Source of the DNA: Triatoma infestans
Taxonomy: Eukaryota > Arthropoda > Insecta > Hemiptera > Reduviidae
DNA: 64,000 nt
NCBI GenBank assembly: GCA_011037195.1
Contig: JAAEAF010012228.1
Location: forward strand, 9,364-73,363
Reading direction: 5' to 3'
Part shown: positions 32,601 to 43,990 of the stretch, piece after piece
How positions within the stretch are numbered: the first letter of the stretch is position 1
Layout of the letters: every line of letters begins with the position of its first letter
Made by a program: the position numbers and the translations under genes
Notes under the pieces: model-generated
The model's input: the letters and a program-made list of their open reading frames with translations, nothing else
Database searches by the model: none
What the model was told of the DNA's origin: nothing

Positions 32601-34655
32601 CCCCGCTACTTAGCCTATCTCTCTCTATATGGATGAGCAGGAAATTTTTCTTCTGAAAAGAATTTAGCACTGCCAAGAAATTGGATGAAATATATTTTCG
32701 CTGTATTCCTTCATAAGACAAATGTCATAACGCTGTTCAGAACTGGCAACCATTAGGCCCTAAGTGAACCTAAATATAAAATTATTTTGTCTCAGAACGT
32801 TTATATTAAATTATTATAGCATGGAAGAAATAAAAACAAACCTTTAAGTAATACTTTTAATTTTGGTAAGTGGGGATAAAAGTATATGTTTGTGTATGTA
32901 TGTATAAGAGAGAACCCAATTTTATATAGCTACGACATATGACTGATATACGTACGTCATCTAAGTGAGAGTTTTTGCAAAGAAATGTTATTATATTAAA
33001 GCTATAACTTTTAAACATATTTGGTATTAAAAAAAAAAAAGTAGGTTATTGTAGTGTAATTTCTAACATATGTTAGAAAACGTCCTGTTTATGATATTCT
33101 TTCCTTTACAATGTTATCGCGATAATTTTTCCAAATCTACACCATGTTTCCATTTTTTGTATTATTGATTTTTTCTTTTTTATATGGAATGTTTTTGTAG
33201 GAAGTATTTTGGTTAAAAGACACCTTTTTGTATAGGTAAGTGTTGTTACTTTTCACTATAGCTTTATCTATCTGTAGGGAAAGTTTTTTTGTCCACCTTA
33301 TCTTATTGTATGGTAGCCGTGTTAAAGGGGCAACATGTAGATAACAACTACTAGTTCCTTTTATTTGTAATATGAACTGTTACCTTAAAATAAGTCTGAT
33401 AAAAATAAATAAATAAATAAATAAAATAAAAAACTGTTGTGATACACACACGAATTTCACTGAATCATTACAATGCTAACTGACCATTTGTTGGTAAAAA
33501 CTTGGTAGCTTTAGTAAGTTTATCTGGTAAGTTAAGCTTAACATAAGATTCCTCCCAGAATCCATCTAAAATCAATTTGGTGGGAGAAGGGGGCATGTTC
33601 AAATCAGTGTAATTAGCATTCATTCTAAGTATCAAGAAATATTTTCAAAGGAAACCAAAAATTCAGGAACGTTTTCTAGAAGTTCATCACACTTTTGGTT
33701 AACTTCACATTTTTGGTTAGCAGATTTTCTTCGTAATTCTATTACTAAAAAAAGTTCGTAAATCTTTTTTTACAGCCATAAGACAAAATAAAAATTATCT
33801 GAGCAAGAAACAGCAAATATTATATACATTATGGAGGATATAAGTGTATGTGACCCATTAAAAATAAACAAGAAAGGTAAATAATAGAAGGTACATTACC
33901 ATGCTATTCACAAGGTAAAACATTAGAATAATAAAGTAGACCATGAAAACCGGAGCTGTGTATTAGGTTTGTACCTCTTTCTAAGGTGTAGGCACGGGAG
34001 AGGAAGCAAGGAAACGACAAGAATTGTACCCGCTCAAACACACACACACAAACAGAATTGTGCCTATGTGTATCTTACATTCTACATTACATCTTTAGGC
34101 AATGTTGAAAAAGGATCTCTCTACTGCATTACATACTCACATATAAACTAAAGCTTCAACAGCTTAAGAGATATACGCACATCTGTAAACCTGCCACATA
34201 TTCTTACCGTTATGGTTTCTTCCGCTTTTAAATATGTGCTGAAGTAACTTTTAACACAAGCAGTGTAATAAACATTCAATAAACAAGACAATTTGTTGAA
34301 TAATTTAATTTTATTATGTATAACTAAAAAAAAAAAAAAACTTTTAAATTGTTTTATGTTATTCAATTAGAATTATAGTTGGATAATGAAATAAAATGTT
34401 GCTTCTAGCAACTGCTTTCCAATTACTTAGAGAAATATTGCGTTAACATCAATATGTAGGTAATGCGAATACAATTGGTATTTACATATAAACAGACAAG
34501 ACCAGAATTTGATATTTTTGGCTAATCTATAATTGAATCAGATAAACAAAGCGTTTACAGCAGGAATGTAAGAGTACTTAGAGTTGGAGGGGAATAAATT
34601 TCTAAAGCAGAGGGACAAATAGGTTACCAATATAGACGAAGAGATCGCTTCTATC
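32601..34655. other. Gene-free AT-rich DNA with one family B 5' end
   Basis: (AAAT)n at 33404-33426 leads into a family B-like start (CTGTTGTGATACACACACG). No coding signal. Confidence 0.45.
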
Positions 34656-34800
34656 GAACTTGCCCTGGATAAGAGAAATCGGATTTGGATAAAAGGAGGG
34701 GTAGTAATATTATTCGATTCAAAGGCAGCCTTAATCGCGATTGGGTTAAAAGCATAATTTTAGAAAACCGCGGGATTTTCTATCTATCTAGGGAAATCTA
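34656..34800 (+). pseudogene. LINE RNase H fragment
   Basis: EEIASIELALDKRNRIWIKG then VVILFDSKAALIAIG: the Glu and Asp motifs of LINE RNase H (E-x-I...SDSKAAL). Breaks after IG. The final part recurs at 35482-35540. Confidence 0.55.
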
Positions 34801-35229
34801 TGGGGAAAACACTATAAATTGTACTTATTTAATCTGGATTTAACAAGGACTAACAAATCAACATTTTTTGGTATTTATCAAATCGGTTTTATCAAGGGAG
34901 TGAATTTGTCTGCTATATCTGCTATATAATTACTGATTTGCCAATAATATTGTATATTAAATTAGCGGCTGAATGGATAGTTATTGTTAAGATTGTTAAT
35001 TGATGGCAATAAATACTGTAATTAACGCTCAAAGTTTTTGCTTACATTGTAATAAAGAACATAAAATATTAAACATAATGTCTGTAAACAAACAGTTTAT
35101 AAAAAAAACCCTAAGATTAACTGTTGTACAAAGTAATTTAAAAAAATACAAGATTTTTGTTGTGGTGGTTGGTTCCGCAGAGCTGGAAAGCGTCAGAGAC
35201 ATTTTCCGTGGTAGCCTGCTTCATTTTGT

Positions 35230-35270
35230 GGTCATCGACCGGTTTGGGCGTTCGCCCATCTTCAGGATGC
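35230..35270 (-). ncRNA. Hammerhead-ribozyme-like core, left arm, family A
   Basis: Minus strand: GCATC, CTGAAGA, U, GGGCGAACGCCC, AAACCGGTC, GATGACC. Stem I pairs fully; one G of GAAA is lost. Confidence 0.45.
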
Positions 35271-35381
35271 GTTTTTCAGACAGTGTGACAACACAGACTG
35301 CACAGAGCAGACTTAGTTTCACACTCAGTGAAACTAAGACTGCTCTGTGCAAGTCTGTGTTGTCACACTGTCTGAAAAAAC

Positions 35382-35422
35382 GCTTCCTGAAGATGGGCGA
35401 ACGCCCGAAACGGTCGATGACC
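35382..35422 (+). ncRNA. Hammerhead-ribozyme-like core, right arm, family A
   Basis: CTGAAGA, U, GGGCGAACGCCC, GAAA, CGGTC, GATGACC. Core bases are intact, but the stem I 5' strand is GCTTC, which pairs poorly with GATGA; one C of stem III is missing. Confidence 0.45.
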
Positions 35423-35474
35423 ACAAAATGAAGCAGGCTACCACGGAAAATGTCTCTGATACAAGATTTTTGTT

Positions 35475-36100
35475 AAATTTCAATGGCAGCCTTAATCGCG
35501 ATTGGTTGAAGCATGTATTTAAAAACCACGGGATTTGTATGCCGCAAAAAAAAATAAAGCTGGAAAGGAGAAGGTGCCAGCCAGTTGCAGAATACATATG
35601 GAAATTAACACCCTGGTGCAGTAGATCGATCTGCTCAACCCCAGCCTGATTTGGTCCATATTAGTCAGCGCTACAATATCGTAAAAGCAAGGCGCTGGGC
35701 TGCCTCTATTAATCCAAATAAGCGACTTCCTTCAGAATCTTTGTACAACTACCCTGCTTTATTAGATTAATCACCAGCCAAGACTTGATTTCCACAGAAA
35801 TGGCACAGGTGATTCCTCACACTCGCCCGCTATTTACAGTTCAATTAGAAAATCTACACTACGATTCAGCCTGACGAAATCCATTCCACTATTTGGTTGC
35901 CCGAAATGCCTTCACTGGCCTTGGAAATATATATCAAATGGATATACGTATATTAAATGGTAATGGAAATCTATTCTAATGCAGTAAGCATTAATTTTAT
36001 TATATATTCCCTAAATTATAAGTTCATAAAACATTTTTGTAAATAAAGTTATAAAAATACCAGAGATAAAAAAAGAAAAGAACAGGTTTAGTACCAGTTT
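35475..36100 (+). other. Possible decayed retroelement coding DNA
   Basis: Starts with a repeat of the RNase H fragment (GGCAGCCTTAATCGCGATTG at 35485). Codon-like composition continues to about 35760, but no domain is recognised. Confidence 0.3.
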
Positions 36101-36128
36101 AACTTTAATTCACTGCATTAATTTTGTT

Positions 36129-36660
36129 ATGCAATCATTTAAAAAAAAAAAGTCCCTCCCTCTTATCTACCTAAATGTAACAACCATCCAACCTGCTGAC
36201 CATGTGCTTTACCTTGGACTATATCTATACAAGAGATTGACATGGAATCCTCCTTATACACGTCTCCAACGCTCCCCTACCACAAAAATAGTTTTTAATT
36301 ACTTTATAGACCACTAGGTAATCACTCTAGATTATCGTTCTAAATTATCTCTTTCTGTTAAAAGACTTCTTTAGATCTCCTTACTGAGACCACTAATAGA
36401 CATATGGACAAGAACTGAACACAAAGTGTTCCCACATGAACCGAATCCAAACCGTACAATTTAAAATCCTCCGCCATTACACCGATTGTCCTTATTAATT
36501 TATCCAATCTCATCTTACATACATACACTGTCCTCAACATTCCCTTGGTCGCAATCCGTGCCACATCCATCTACAACAGATTTCATCCTAAATTCCAATC
36601 CCAGTCTAACATCTAGCCAAGTAACTCTCCTTTTATACTCTTCCAGGATCATTTCCAATT
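36129..36660 (+). pseudogene. Jockey-type LINE ORF2, C-terminal end, broken
   Basis: Pieces in order across frames: VLYLGLYLYKRLTWNP (about 36204-36252; the YLGxxLDRRLTW motif after the RT palm), SLSVKRLL then LLRPLIDIW (about 36350-36405), VQFKILRHYTDCPY (about 36450-36493), then IPLVAIRATSIYNRFHPKF (36540-36595). This order is that of Jockey-clade C-termini. In-frame stops and shifts make it inactive. Confidence 0.75.
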
Positions 36661-36849
36661 TTCTAAACTCAGTTTTCACCGGAAAAAATATTGAGTTAAG
36701 GGTTTTTTTTTGTTTGCGATTCAGTGAATTTATGAACAATATATCTCAACAAAACAAAACTTGCAGGTCTGTTCAGTTACTACCATGGTATTCCGCTAGA
36801 AAGTTTTCAAATACGTTAACATAGTTTTTTGTCAGTTTGTCGTAGGTTT

Positions 36850-36990
36850 CACAATTAGATTAGATAATAAACGCTTTTTTATTTTTTATTTTTACTTCAT
36901 ACAGAACCTGAAGGAAGCAGTAAATTTGCCGAAATGTCGGTGAAAATTTGAAAATCTGTTTTTCCGACCGAACTTCAATATCCATTTTAT
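36850..36990 (+). repeat. Third copy of the 21-kb Penelope-end-like family
   Basis: ACCTGAAGGAAGC, TAAATTTGCCGAAATGTCGGT, TTTTCCGACCGAACTTCAA and TATCCATTTT align with 21511-21610. Core mutations (GAAGG; GAAATGTC) suggest it is dead. Confidence 0.55.
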
Positions 36991-37106
36991 ATAAGTAATA
37001 TTAGGGCAAAGTGTAATGGCATCCAGCAGAGAGAAGAGAGGCTCTCTCTGGTTAACAGAGACTACTCTCTGACTTAGACAGGCTAGAGTGGGAGAACCTG
37101 TCTACT

Positions 37107-37200
37107 TTCTGTTAAAAGACTTCTGTAGATTTCCTTACTGAGACCACTAATGGACATATGGACAAGAACTGAACTATGGACCACTAATAGACATATGGAC
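37107..37200 (+). repeat. Duplicate of part of the Jockey fragment
   Basis: TTCTGTTAAAAGACTTCT, TTCCTTACTGAGACCACTAA and GACATATGGACAAGAACTG repeat 36352-36421; the last part is repeated again at 37178-37204. Confidence 0.7.
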
Positions 37201-37249
37201 AAGGGTTGGCTATATTTTCTTACGCAAAACACTTAGATCTTCTGGTTTA

Positions 37250-37685
37250 GACCACGACCAGTGGTTTATTGTAAAAGCTGATTGCAACAGACTTTTTCAG
37301 GGTAAGTTGACTTGATCGCTGAAATAGAGTGGGTAGCTGTAGAAGAAGGTTGGACCAAACTTCCCTCCATTTTTCATGTACTTGGCTGTAGGTAGTGGGC
37401 GGGTCTTAATTTTCCTTCCCATATATGTGATTGGCTGTTAAGTAACGAGTGTAAGTTAAGCCCAGCCCACTACCTACAACTATTACTTGAAAGATGTATA
37501 GGAAAGTTAGGCCCCTCTCTTTTCCTGCTTGTTCTGCAGATACCCACCCTGTTTCTCGCCAGTGTTATAATTTAGCAATCAAGTCAACATTGCTCTGAAG
37601 AAACCTATTGCAATATGAGCCAAACTCAATTTATAACAAACTACTGACTCGGGTCTCAATCCTCAACACCTATTTCGCATAACAC
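37250..37685. mobile_element. Family D foldback element
   Basis: Outer inverted pair: minus copy 37255-37311 (GTGGTTTATTGTAAAAGC, TTTTTCAGGG) and plus copy 37591-37673 (CTGAAGAAACCTATTGCAAT, ACAAACTACTGACTCGGG). Inner inverted arms: GTTGACTTGATCGCT/AGCAATCAAGTCAAC and TGTAGGTAGTGGGC/GCCCACTACCTACA. No ORF. Confidence 0.55.
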
Positions 37686-38479
37686 TGTCCGACGAAGCCT
37701 AAAAAAAAAAATAAAAAATCATATATTGTTTAGTTGGTGGTCAGAAGTTACATCGGTGCTATTTTTAAGAAAACTGCATCAAACTGAAATAAAATTCAAT
37801 AAGTCGCAGTGCCATTAACGGATTTTAACTGAAACCAAGCTTCTCCCTTAGTCAATTCATCCGTAATGTGTAGGGAACGTGACAGAGGGGCGAGGTGAAA
37901 AGAACTCGTTGAAGATTTTGCGCATATCGCGATGTAGCGCTTGATACGCCTTACATCAGCAACACGAGGTCCTCAGCGCCGCCTGATGGTCGATAAGTAT
38001 TTCTGACAGTAGTAAGAGAATATAAAAAATATGTTTTGAAAGAATGTAATAAAAGAGATGGAAGGAAGATAGCGGTAGTGAACTAGTTGTCAAGAAATTT
38101 TTGTCCACCACAACAACACTGTTGATGGAAGATGAGTGAAGCAGATATATAAAGTTAATACACAGAGATAACGGTGTTCTTATTCTAGTCCTTTGTAAAA
38201 CTGACAATACAAGACTGACAGACAAACACAGGAAAATAGTTGCGGCTATATGTACATTGCTCTAACTTTATATATTACCTCACTTCTTTTATGTATTGTC
38301 CAACATTATTATCTTTAATTTTTTATTTTTTTATTATTAAATATATACAATTTATTTATTTATTTATTTTTATTCTACAGATGACCTACATTGCTAACAC
38401 AATGCCACTTGATTAAATTACTAAACAACAATGGCTGACATACTTCATTGGGAATATAGGAGAAAAACTATAAAATACA

Positions 38480-39035
38480 AACCCACTTTTTGGCATACTT
38501 GGGACCATAGCTTAACTCCCAAGTGAAAAACTCAGAATTTACTACAGCTAATATAATTATAAAACTGAAAAGTTTTCTTTTAAATTTGCAATGTTTATAA
38601 AACGTTTAGTTAGGTTTGAATTACACTATAAATGTGGTGGATATTATACTCGTTTACCTGCCAAAAAGGACATCTCAAAAAACTATTCTGTAAAATAGCA
38701 CTACTACAGGTTGTCCGATTTTCTTCAAATCTGAAATTTTAGCAAAACAAGTAATATAAAACTTAATATACGAGGTGGAATTACTTACATTGCAGCTCCC
38801 CAAGAACCAATTAAAATAAATTATTTAGGGAAAACGATACAAATGAAACTGACAAGTACTTAGATGGTATACGAAGTTTAAAGAAAATAGTGGGGGATTT
38901 TTTTATTATTAAAAATAGCGAAAAACTGAATTAAAAAACTATTTAGCAAAATCGCACTTCCGGTAGATAAATTTTGACCTAAAGTTTTGTCTCAGGTACG
39001 GTGGGGATACCTAAACAGAATATATTTGGGCTTGG
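38480..39035 (+). repeat. Family B copy, internal part
   Basis: TTGTCCGATTTTCTTCAAAT, CGAAGTTTAAAGAAAATAG and AAATCGCACTTCCGGTAG match internal units. The matching tail appears at 39975-40300, so younger insertions probably split it. Confidence 0.5.
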
Positions 39036-39084
39036 TTATAATGATCCATCACACTTCCAGCGGCCATTGTCATGTAAAACATTT

Positions 39085-39301
39085 AGGTATTCGGTTTGAG
39101 AGTCGGCTTTAGTGGTTTGTTGTAGACTAACGTTTCGCCCATATTGCAATAGGGTTCTTCAGTGTAGTGTCACCTCTGAAGATGAAATAACTATCAAAAG
39201 GTTGATTCAGATTTAGAGAGGAGCACTACCCTGAAAAAGCCTGTTGTAATATGGACAAAACCTCCATTTATAATAACAAACCACTGACGCGGTCTCAACC
39301 C
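39085..39301. repeat. Family D inverted pair with hammerhead-like core
   Basis: Minus copy 39100-39175 (TAGTGGTTTGTTGTAGACTA, CGTTTCGCCCATATTGCAAT) and plus copy 39228-39300 (CCCTGAAAAAGCCTGTTG, ATAACAAACCACTGACG). On the minus strand 39128-39164 reads CTGAAGA, A, CCC...GGG, C, GAAACGTTA. Confidence 0.5.
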
Positions 39302-39304
39302 TAA

Positions 39305-39890
39305 GGGCAAGTGCGCATTAGGCGGCCTGGCCGCCGCCACCAATGGATGGTAGTCCGCTGCTATGGCGGCTAGTCTACCGGCCAAAATAGTCAGTTCATT
39401 TCTGGTTTTGTACAATTTGTTTAACAAGCTCTAGATTATAGAAATAAAGCCAATCAATAATACCTACAATTTCATAATTAATAATTATAATAAAACAAAA
39501 CAGTAATTTTCTTTGTTATCTGTAATTTTGCTTTTCTTTTTATGAATACATTAATAACCAAACTCTGGCCGGCGGCTTCATGCCATGCTATATGTAATAT
39601 TAATTTACTTTTAAATAAAATGGATTATTATTATTAGTCAGTTCATTTCTAAAATGCTAGCAAAACACACTGGCCGTCGCGGCCAATGCGCTCGCACTGA
39701 TGGATTTCTAACAAATATAGTGATTTTCGACGGCCACGCCTGGCCACTGGCTGCATGTGTGTCGCGTAGGACCTCGCCGGCCGTGGCTGGCCGCTTATTG
39801 TTAAGGGCGCGCGTATTCTCAGATATCAATAGATCTCAATGGCCGACGGGTCTGGTCGCGGCTGCCAGGCCGCCTAATGGGCACTTGCCC
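39305..39890. mobile_element. Harbinger-like non-autonomous DNA element
   Basis: Terminal inverted repeats GGGCAAGTGCGCATTAGGCG and CGCCTAATGGGCACTTGCCC, extended by GGCCTGGC(C/A)GCC-type sequence, are flanked by TAA on both sides (39302-39304 and 39891-39893). A 3-bp TWA duplication is typical of PIF/Harbinger. Very GC-rich arms contrast with the AT-rich surroundings. AGTCAGTTCATTTCT is repeated inside (39390, 39637). No transposase ORF. Confidence 0.7.
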
Positions 39891-39974
39891 TAAAGGTCTA
39901 AGTGTTTTAATTTGTGCTTTCTGTGAATTACATATATAAATATAGACTACTTGCTAACAATACTTTTTCAGAGA

Positions 39975-40300
39975 AGACCACAAAATATGTATTTCCGCTG
40001 AAAAATCAACTTCGAATAATGGATACGATCGCAATCCCCTCTTGTAGCAGTGTGTGTGTATGTGTAATCAGTATGCGAAGTTTAAATAAAACCATTGGAG
40101 TTTATCTCGAAGAACCGCGAAAAGTGAAGAAAAAAGAAGCAACAAACAAACAATAAAGTAGCTGCACTTCCGGTTAATGGCGATGATGATACCTAATCGG
40201 AATATAGAATATAACTTTAAGGATCGGAGATTAAAAGAGAAATTTTTCGGTGAAAACTGAAATTTTGGAAAAAATGACACAATCACAAAAAACTTTTCTG
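39975..40300 (+). repeat. Family B tail
   Basis: TATTTCCGCTGAAAAATCAA, GCACTTCCGGTTAATGG and TTCGGTGAAAACTGAAATTT with GACACAATCAC at the end. Confidence 0.5.
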
Positions 40301-41360
40301 TTGCAGCAAAGGTGAAAAAAATAAAATATAACGCTTTTTATCTCTCTAAAATTGGTTAATTACTTTTTACCCAAATTTCATGGTTAACAAATAAATGAAT
40401 AGAAAATGGCCGTTGGTGGATTAAATTTAATTTCTTTTCCTGTTGTTTGTAGTGGTGGTAAAATTAGCGCTAATTGAAAACATAATAAACATTACGTTGT
40501 TATAATGTGAAGCATTAGCGCAACATTGCGCATTACGTATTTAACACTCTCAACATAATCACATAATCATTGTATCCTGGCCCACCACACCTCACCACCA
40601 CTCACCGACTCGCATAATGTGGCCACCACATGTTAAATAATGGCACTAATCCAGTAGAAATGGAAAAGTGGGGAAATTCATTAACAGTTTCAAAAAGTAC
40701 AACGAAAAAACTCATTATCCGTTGTAAAATGCCTTGCTGAAAGGAAAAAAAAACACCAGTGTTGGTTTGGGAGTCTTGAAAAGGAAATTCACAATTAGTA
40801 GTAAAATTTGCAGTAAGTTAAAAAAAAAAAAGTAGAAAAAAAACTGTCCTGTGTTAAACCACTTTCAAAGGAGTTTCTCTCAATTTGAAATTCTAATTAA
40901 CAATTCTTTGTTATTTATCTTGACATTTTTTTATTAAAACTTTAATTGGCTTTTTTTATGTTCACTGAAGTGATGGAAAGTTAAGTATTTCAAACGAAAC
41001 ATAAGAAGGCACCAATACATAGCAAATGTCCTTACAATAATAATGACCTGTAAACTAGAAATAACAAGAGAAAATAAAAATAGAGTGTGAAACAATTAGG
41101 CGACTTTCTCTTAATTTCTCACAATTTTTCTTTTATCCTGGAATTTTTAATTATTGTTGTTGCCCTTAACTATGTGGTAACAATACAACGTTAATACAAG
41201 ATTACAATACAACGTATAATACAACGTTAGATTTAGATTAGGCACTGAATGTTACTAAATGTAATGACCGACAGACAACCTATGCAATTTCGCCTATTAT
41301 ACGAACATTTTTTTTCAGGAAGGAAGTAACAAATAAAAAACAAGTTTCACATTTATCGAT
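40301..41360. other. Gene-free AT-rich DNA
   Basis: GTGTGAAACAATTAGGCGACTTTCTC at 41086 is a decayed family B start. AATACAACGTTA/ATAC motifs repeat at 41185-41230. Confidence 0.45.
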
Positions 41361-41364
41361 CAGA

Positions 41365-41500
41365 GATTTGTTCCCGGATAGCCTGCTTTATATATTGTGG
41401 TCACTGAAAATTTCAGGTGTTCGCCCAATATCAGGCTTGTCTTGATAAACTGTGTGATAACATAGACTTGCACAGAGCAAATCAGTTTACACACTTAAAG
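41365..41500 (-). repeat. Family A copy, decayed
   Basis: GATAGCCTGCTTTATATATTG, GGTGTTCGCCCAATATCAGG, AACTGTGTGATAACATAGAC and TTGCACAGAGCAAATCAG in family A order. Confidence 0.6.
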
Positions 41501-41732
41501 AAAATCGTTGAAGCAATTTTTTGAGAATATCGTGAAAAACTAAAGAAAAAAACCAGCTTATCAATAAAATAACCCACTGGCAGATTTTGACCTCAACCGT
41601 CTTGTCAGAAGCGTTGATTGTCCGTTTAACATAATACAAGTCCTTATTGGGATTTTTCTCATAGTTAAGAAGTGTCTTGCCTGCAGTAAAAACATAAGTC
41701 ACCGCCCCACACAGCTACACCATCACTCAATA

Positions 41733-42070
41733 TGTCACGTGAGGCGTGACATATCTCTCCACCACAAGCAGCGATTCAAATTCTAACCGTAGGACAGATC
41801 GGGATGTCACATGAGGCATGACATATCTCCCCACTACAAGCAGCGATTCAAATTCTAATCGTAGGAGAAATCGAGATCCGTCTTCCTAACACCCTAGGAA
41901 TACAGGAAGAAGTAGAGGAAGTTAAGAATCATATATAAACGCTAGCGACACTCATCAAGAAGTCATGATTCACTCATGCAACCACCAAGTCAACATCATC
42001 ACCAATATGCTCAGTCTGTTATACTCACACGCTACTACACTCTTTCTATATTCAATATTATTCATTTAAT
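41733..42070 (+). repeat. Possible LTR fragment with 72-bp tandem duplication
   Basis: Two copies, 72 bp apart, of a unit starting with the palindrome TGTCACGTGAGGCGTGACA (41733) or TGTCACATGAGGCATGACA (41805). A TATA-like CATATATAAA at 41929-41938 follows. TGTCACG is a frequent LTR start, but no matching end or internal region is seen. Confidence 0.35.
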
Positions 42071-43250
42071 ATATACAGTGTTCAGCCAGTGTACTTTTTC
42101 TATTCTGCAGTTCTCTTTGTCTGTCTTTAAAGGGTATATTTTTCCTGTGAAAACGCAATATGGAATTTAGAAACTGCCGCAATATAGAGTAAGAAAAAAT
42201 ATTTGGTATTTTAGTAATTTATAATTAGAAACACAGCCTCTTTAGCTGAAAGAAAATTAAGAAAAATCTTTTTCTTTGTAAGAAGCAGTTTTCCTCTAAT
42301 TTTCCACAAACCACTTTTCTTAAAAAAAAAAAAATCATAATCACTTTATTTTCCTTGTTCGTTATCTTTTCTTCTTCGTCTCGTACACAATAAACTTTTC
42401 TTTTAATAAACTGATTTTTGAACTGCCTTTGCCTCAGTTAAAGCTCATTAAAAAAATTATACATAAGTGAAACTTTAAAAAGTTCTGTTTAAGACATTTC
42501 ATAAATAATTAGCTAATGTTTCTTCTGTTATATACAGAATAAATATCTGGTGTAAAACACTGACACCATTTTTTTCTCCTGGAATTCTCAACTTTTAGCT
42601 GACAAATTCTAAATTTTTACAATATCTTTTATTTCCTTTGCTTTTACGCATATTGGAATATATCAGCACACCCATTGTTGCAAGAAACAGGTTTTGATTC
42701 CCTGTAGGGTGGAAATGAACTAGCGATTTCTTCAGAGATCATGATCACCCCCGATGTTTATCCCTAACGACACGAATAACTCACTGACACCCCCAAGACT
42801 CATAGCTGCTAGGACTGTTCACTTGATGTATGGAATTGCTTGGATACAGCGACCTCAATAACAGACTGACTCTTGACTTTACAAAGAACAATGTAGACTT
42901 GACCGAACTCTGACACAACAGGGACTCAGAATAGATCTTTAAGCCACAATAAGTTGAATTGGCTTTATAGCCACTCCTTCTAACCTACTAACAAGTAACA
43001 GTTTCAACTCCCATTGGGCTTAAGCGCAGTTGTCCATGATAGTGGTAAAAAAAAAAAAAAAAAATTAGGAAGCTATAGAAAGCAGCGAAGCTGACAGCAA
43101 AGGTAAATAGTTTTCTGGAAAGTTCTGGAGGAGTTGAGGATGTTAGACTTCCCTCTCTAATGCCGTGCCACTATCTGGGGAGAATTAAGGGCAACTATTT
43201 CGACTATTAGGAAAATAAATTAGACTAACGAACTGTTATTGTTGCCATAA
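42071..43250. other. Gene-free DNA
   Basis: 42545-42600 resembles a family B start (CTGGTGTAAAACACTGACACC). AGGTTTTGATTCCCTG at 42689 resembles a Pol III box B, but no box A precedes it. Confidence 0.4.
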
Positions 43251-43259
43251 GGTAAACCT

Positions 43260-43429
43260 TTGGCGTGTTTCAAATAAAAAATGACAGGAAAATCGATGAA
43301 AAACTAAATAAAAAAAAATCCGTAAAGACGCATTTTCGGTTGACTAAACCGTTGTGTCTAGATCCCATGTGGTTGCATCTAAACGGCATTTCAAGTTAGG
43401 GCTTGTTACGCACTTGCACACAGAAGACA

Positions 43430-43471
<42 letters not shown>

Positions 43472-43520
43472 GAGATAGACCAACTGTAATACTTTCACTT
43501 CAAAAAGCAGAGCCATATTT
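43260..43520 (+). repeat. Family B tail with expanded (CA)n
   Basis: CGCATTTTCGGTTGACTAAACC, GATCCCATGTGGTTGCATCTAAACGG and a (CA)n tract of about 38 bp (43432-43469) at the position it has in other copies. Confidence 0.65.
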
Positions 43521-43789
43521 TCTCAGACTGAGTCTATATGTAATTACTGAGAAGATGTCGACATAGATAATTAGCATCCTTCCCTGGCTGCTAGTGGAAC
43601 ACGAAAAATAGTAATCTAATGAATTAAAAAAAAAAAAAATGTGACTTACTTGTTACCACGGAAATAAAACTGGTAAATACCTGTAACAAGAAACATATAA
43701 TGATATAAATAATAAACATAAGAAATAGTTACAAATATATAGTAAAATTATTTCTTTTTTTTAATTTAAGGTGCGTCAACATCTATGGT

Positions 43790-43990
43790 TTATTGGCGCT
43801 CGAAGCCTTTTCAGAGCACTGCCGGCCTCCGGACAGTGTTCTCTCGTTACAGATAACACTGCCCATCACCGAATAGTGTGCTGTAAAGGCTTCTAGGAGG
43901 AGAAAATCTAAAGGGCAATACAGCTGGACTCAAAACGGGAACTCCGCATGGGAGTCCATTGCGCTAACCACTGAGCTAAGCCCTGCCTTT
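43790..43990 (-). mobile_element. tRNA-Gly-like SINE, second copy
   Basis: Minus strand: GGCTTAGCTCAGTGGTTAGC (box A), anticodon loop CTCCCAT (CCC), GTTTTGAGTCC (decayed box B), body GAGAACACTGTCCGG as in the 12.4-kb copy. The LINE-like tail is missing. Confidence 0.7.

Larger units (their letters stand above)
35162..35459. mobile_element. Young family A inverted-dimer element with 15-bp target duplication
   Basis: TACAAGATTTTTGTT is present directly before (35147-35161) and after (35460-35474). Inside, 35193-35459 is one near-perfect palindrome of two arms of about 133 bp, meeting at CACTCAGTGAAACTAAG. The left arm has 31 extra bases (GTGGTGGTTGGTTCCGCAG...). The arms differ at only a few positions, so the insertion is recent. 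Open frames on both strands here are by-products of the palindrome. Confidence 0.8.

Noticed and set aside
35000..35649. Overlapping open frames of 67-143 aa on both strands
   Set aside because: They arise from the palindrome of the family A inverted dimer; peptides mirror the same repeat and show no domain.
43940..43990. Functional tRNA-Gly gene on the minus strand
   Set aside because: Weak box B and SINE body sequence shared with 12.4 kb show it is a SINE.
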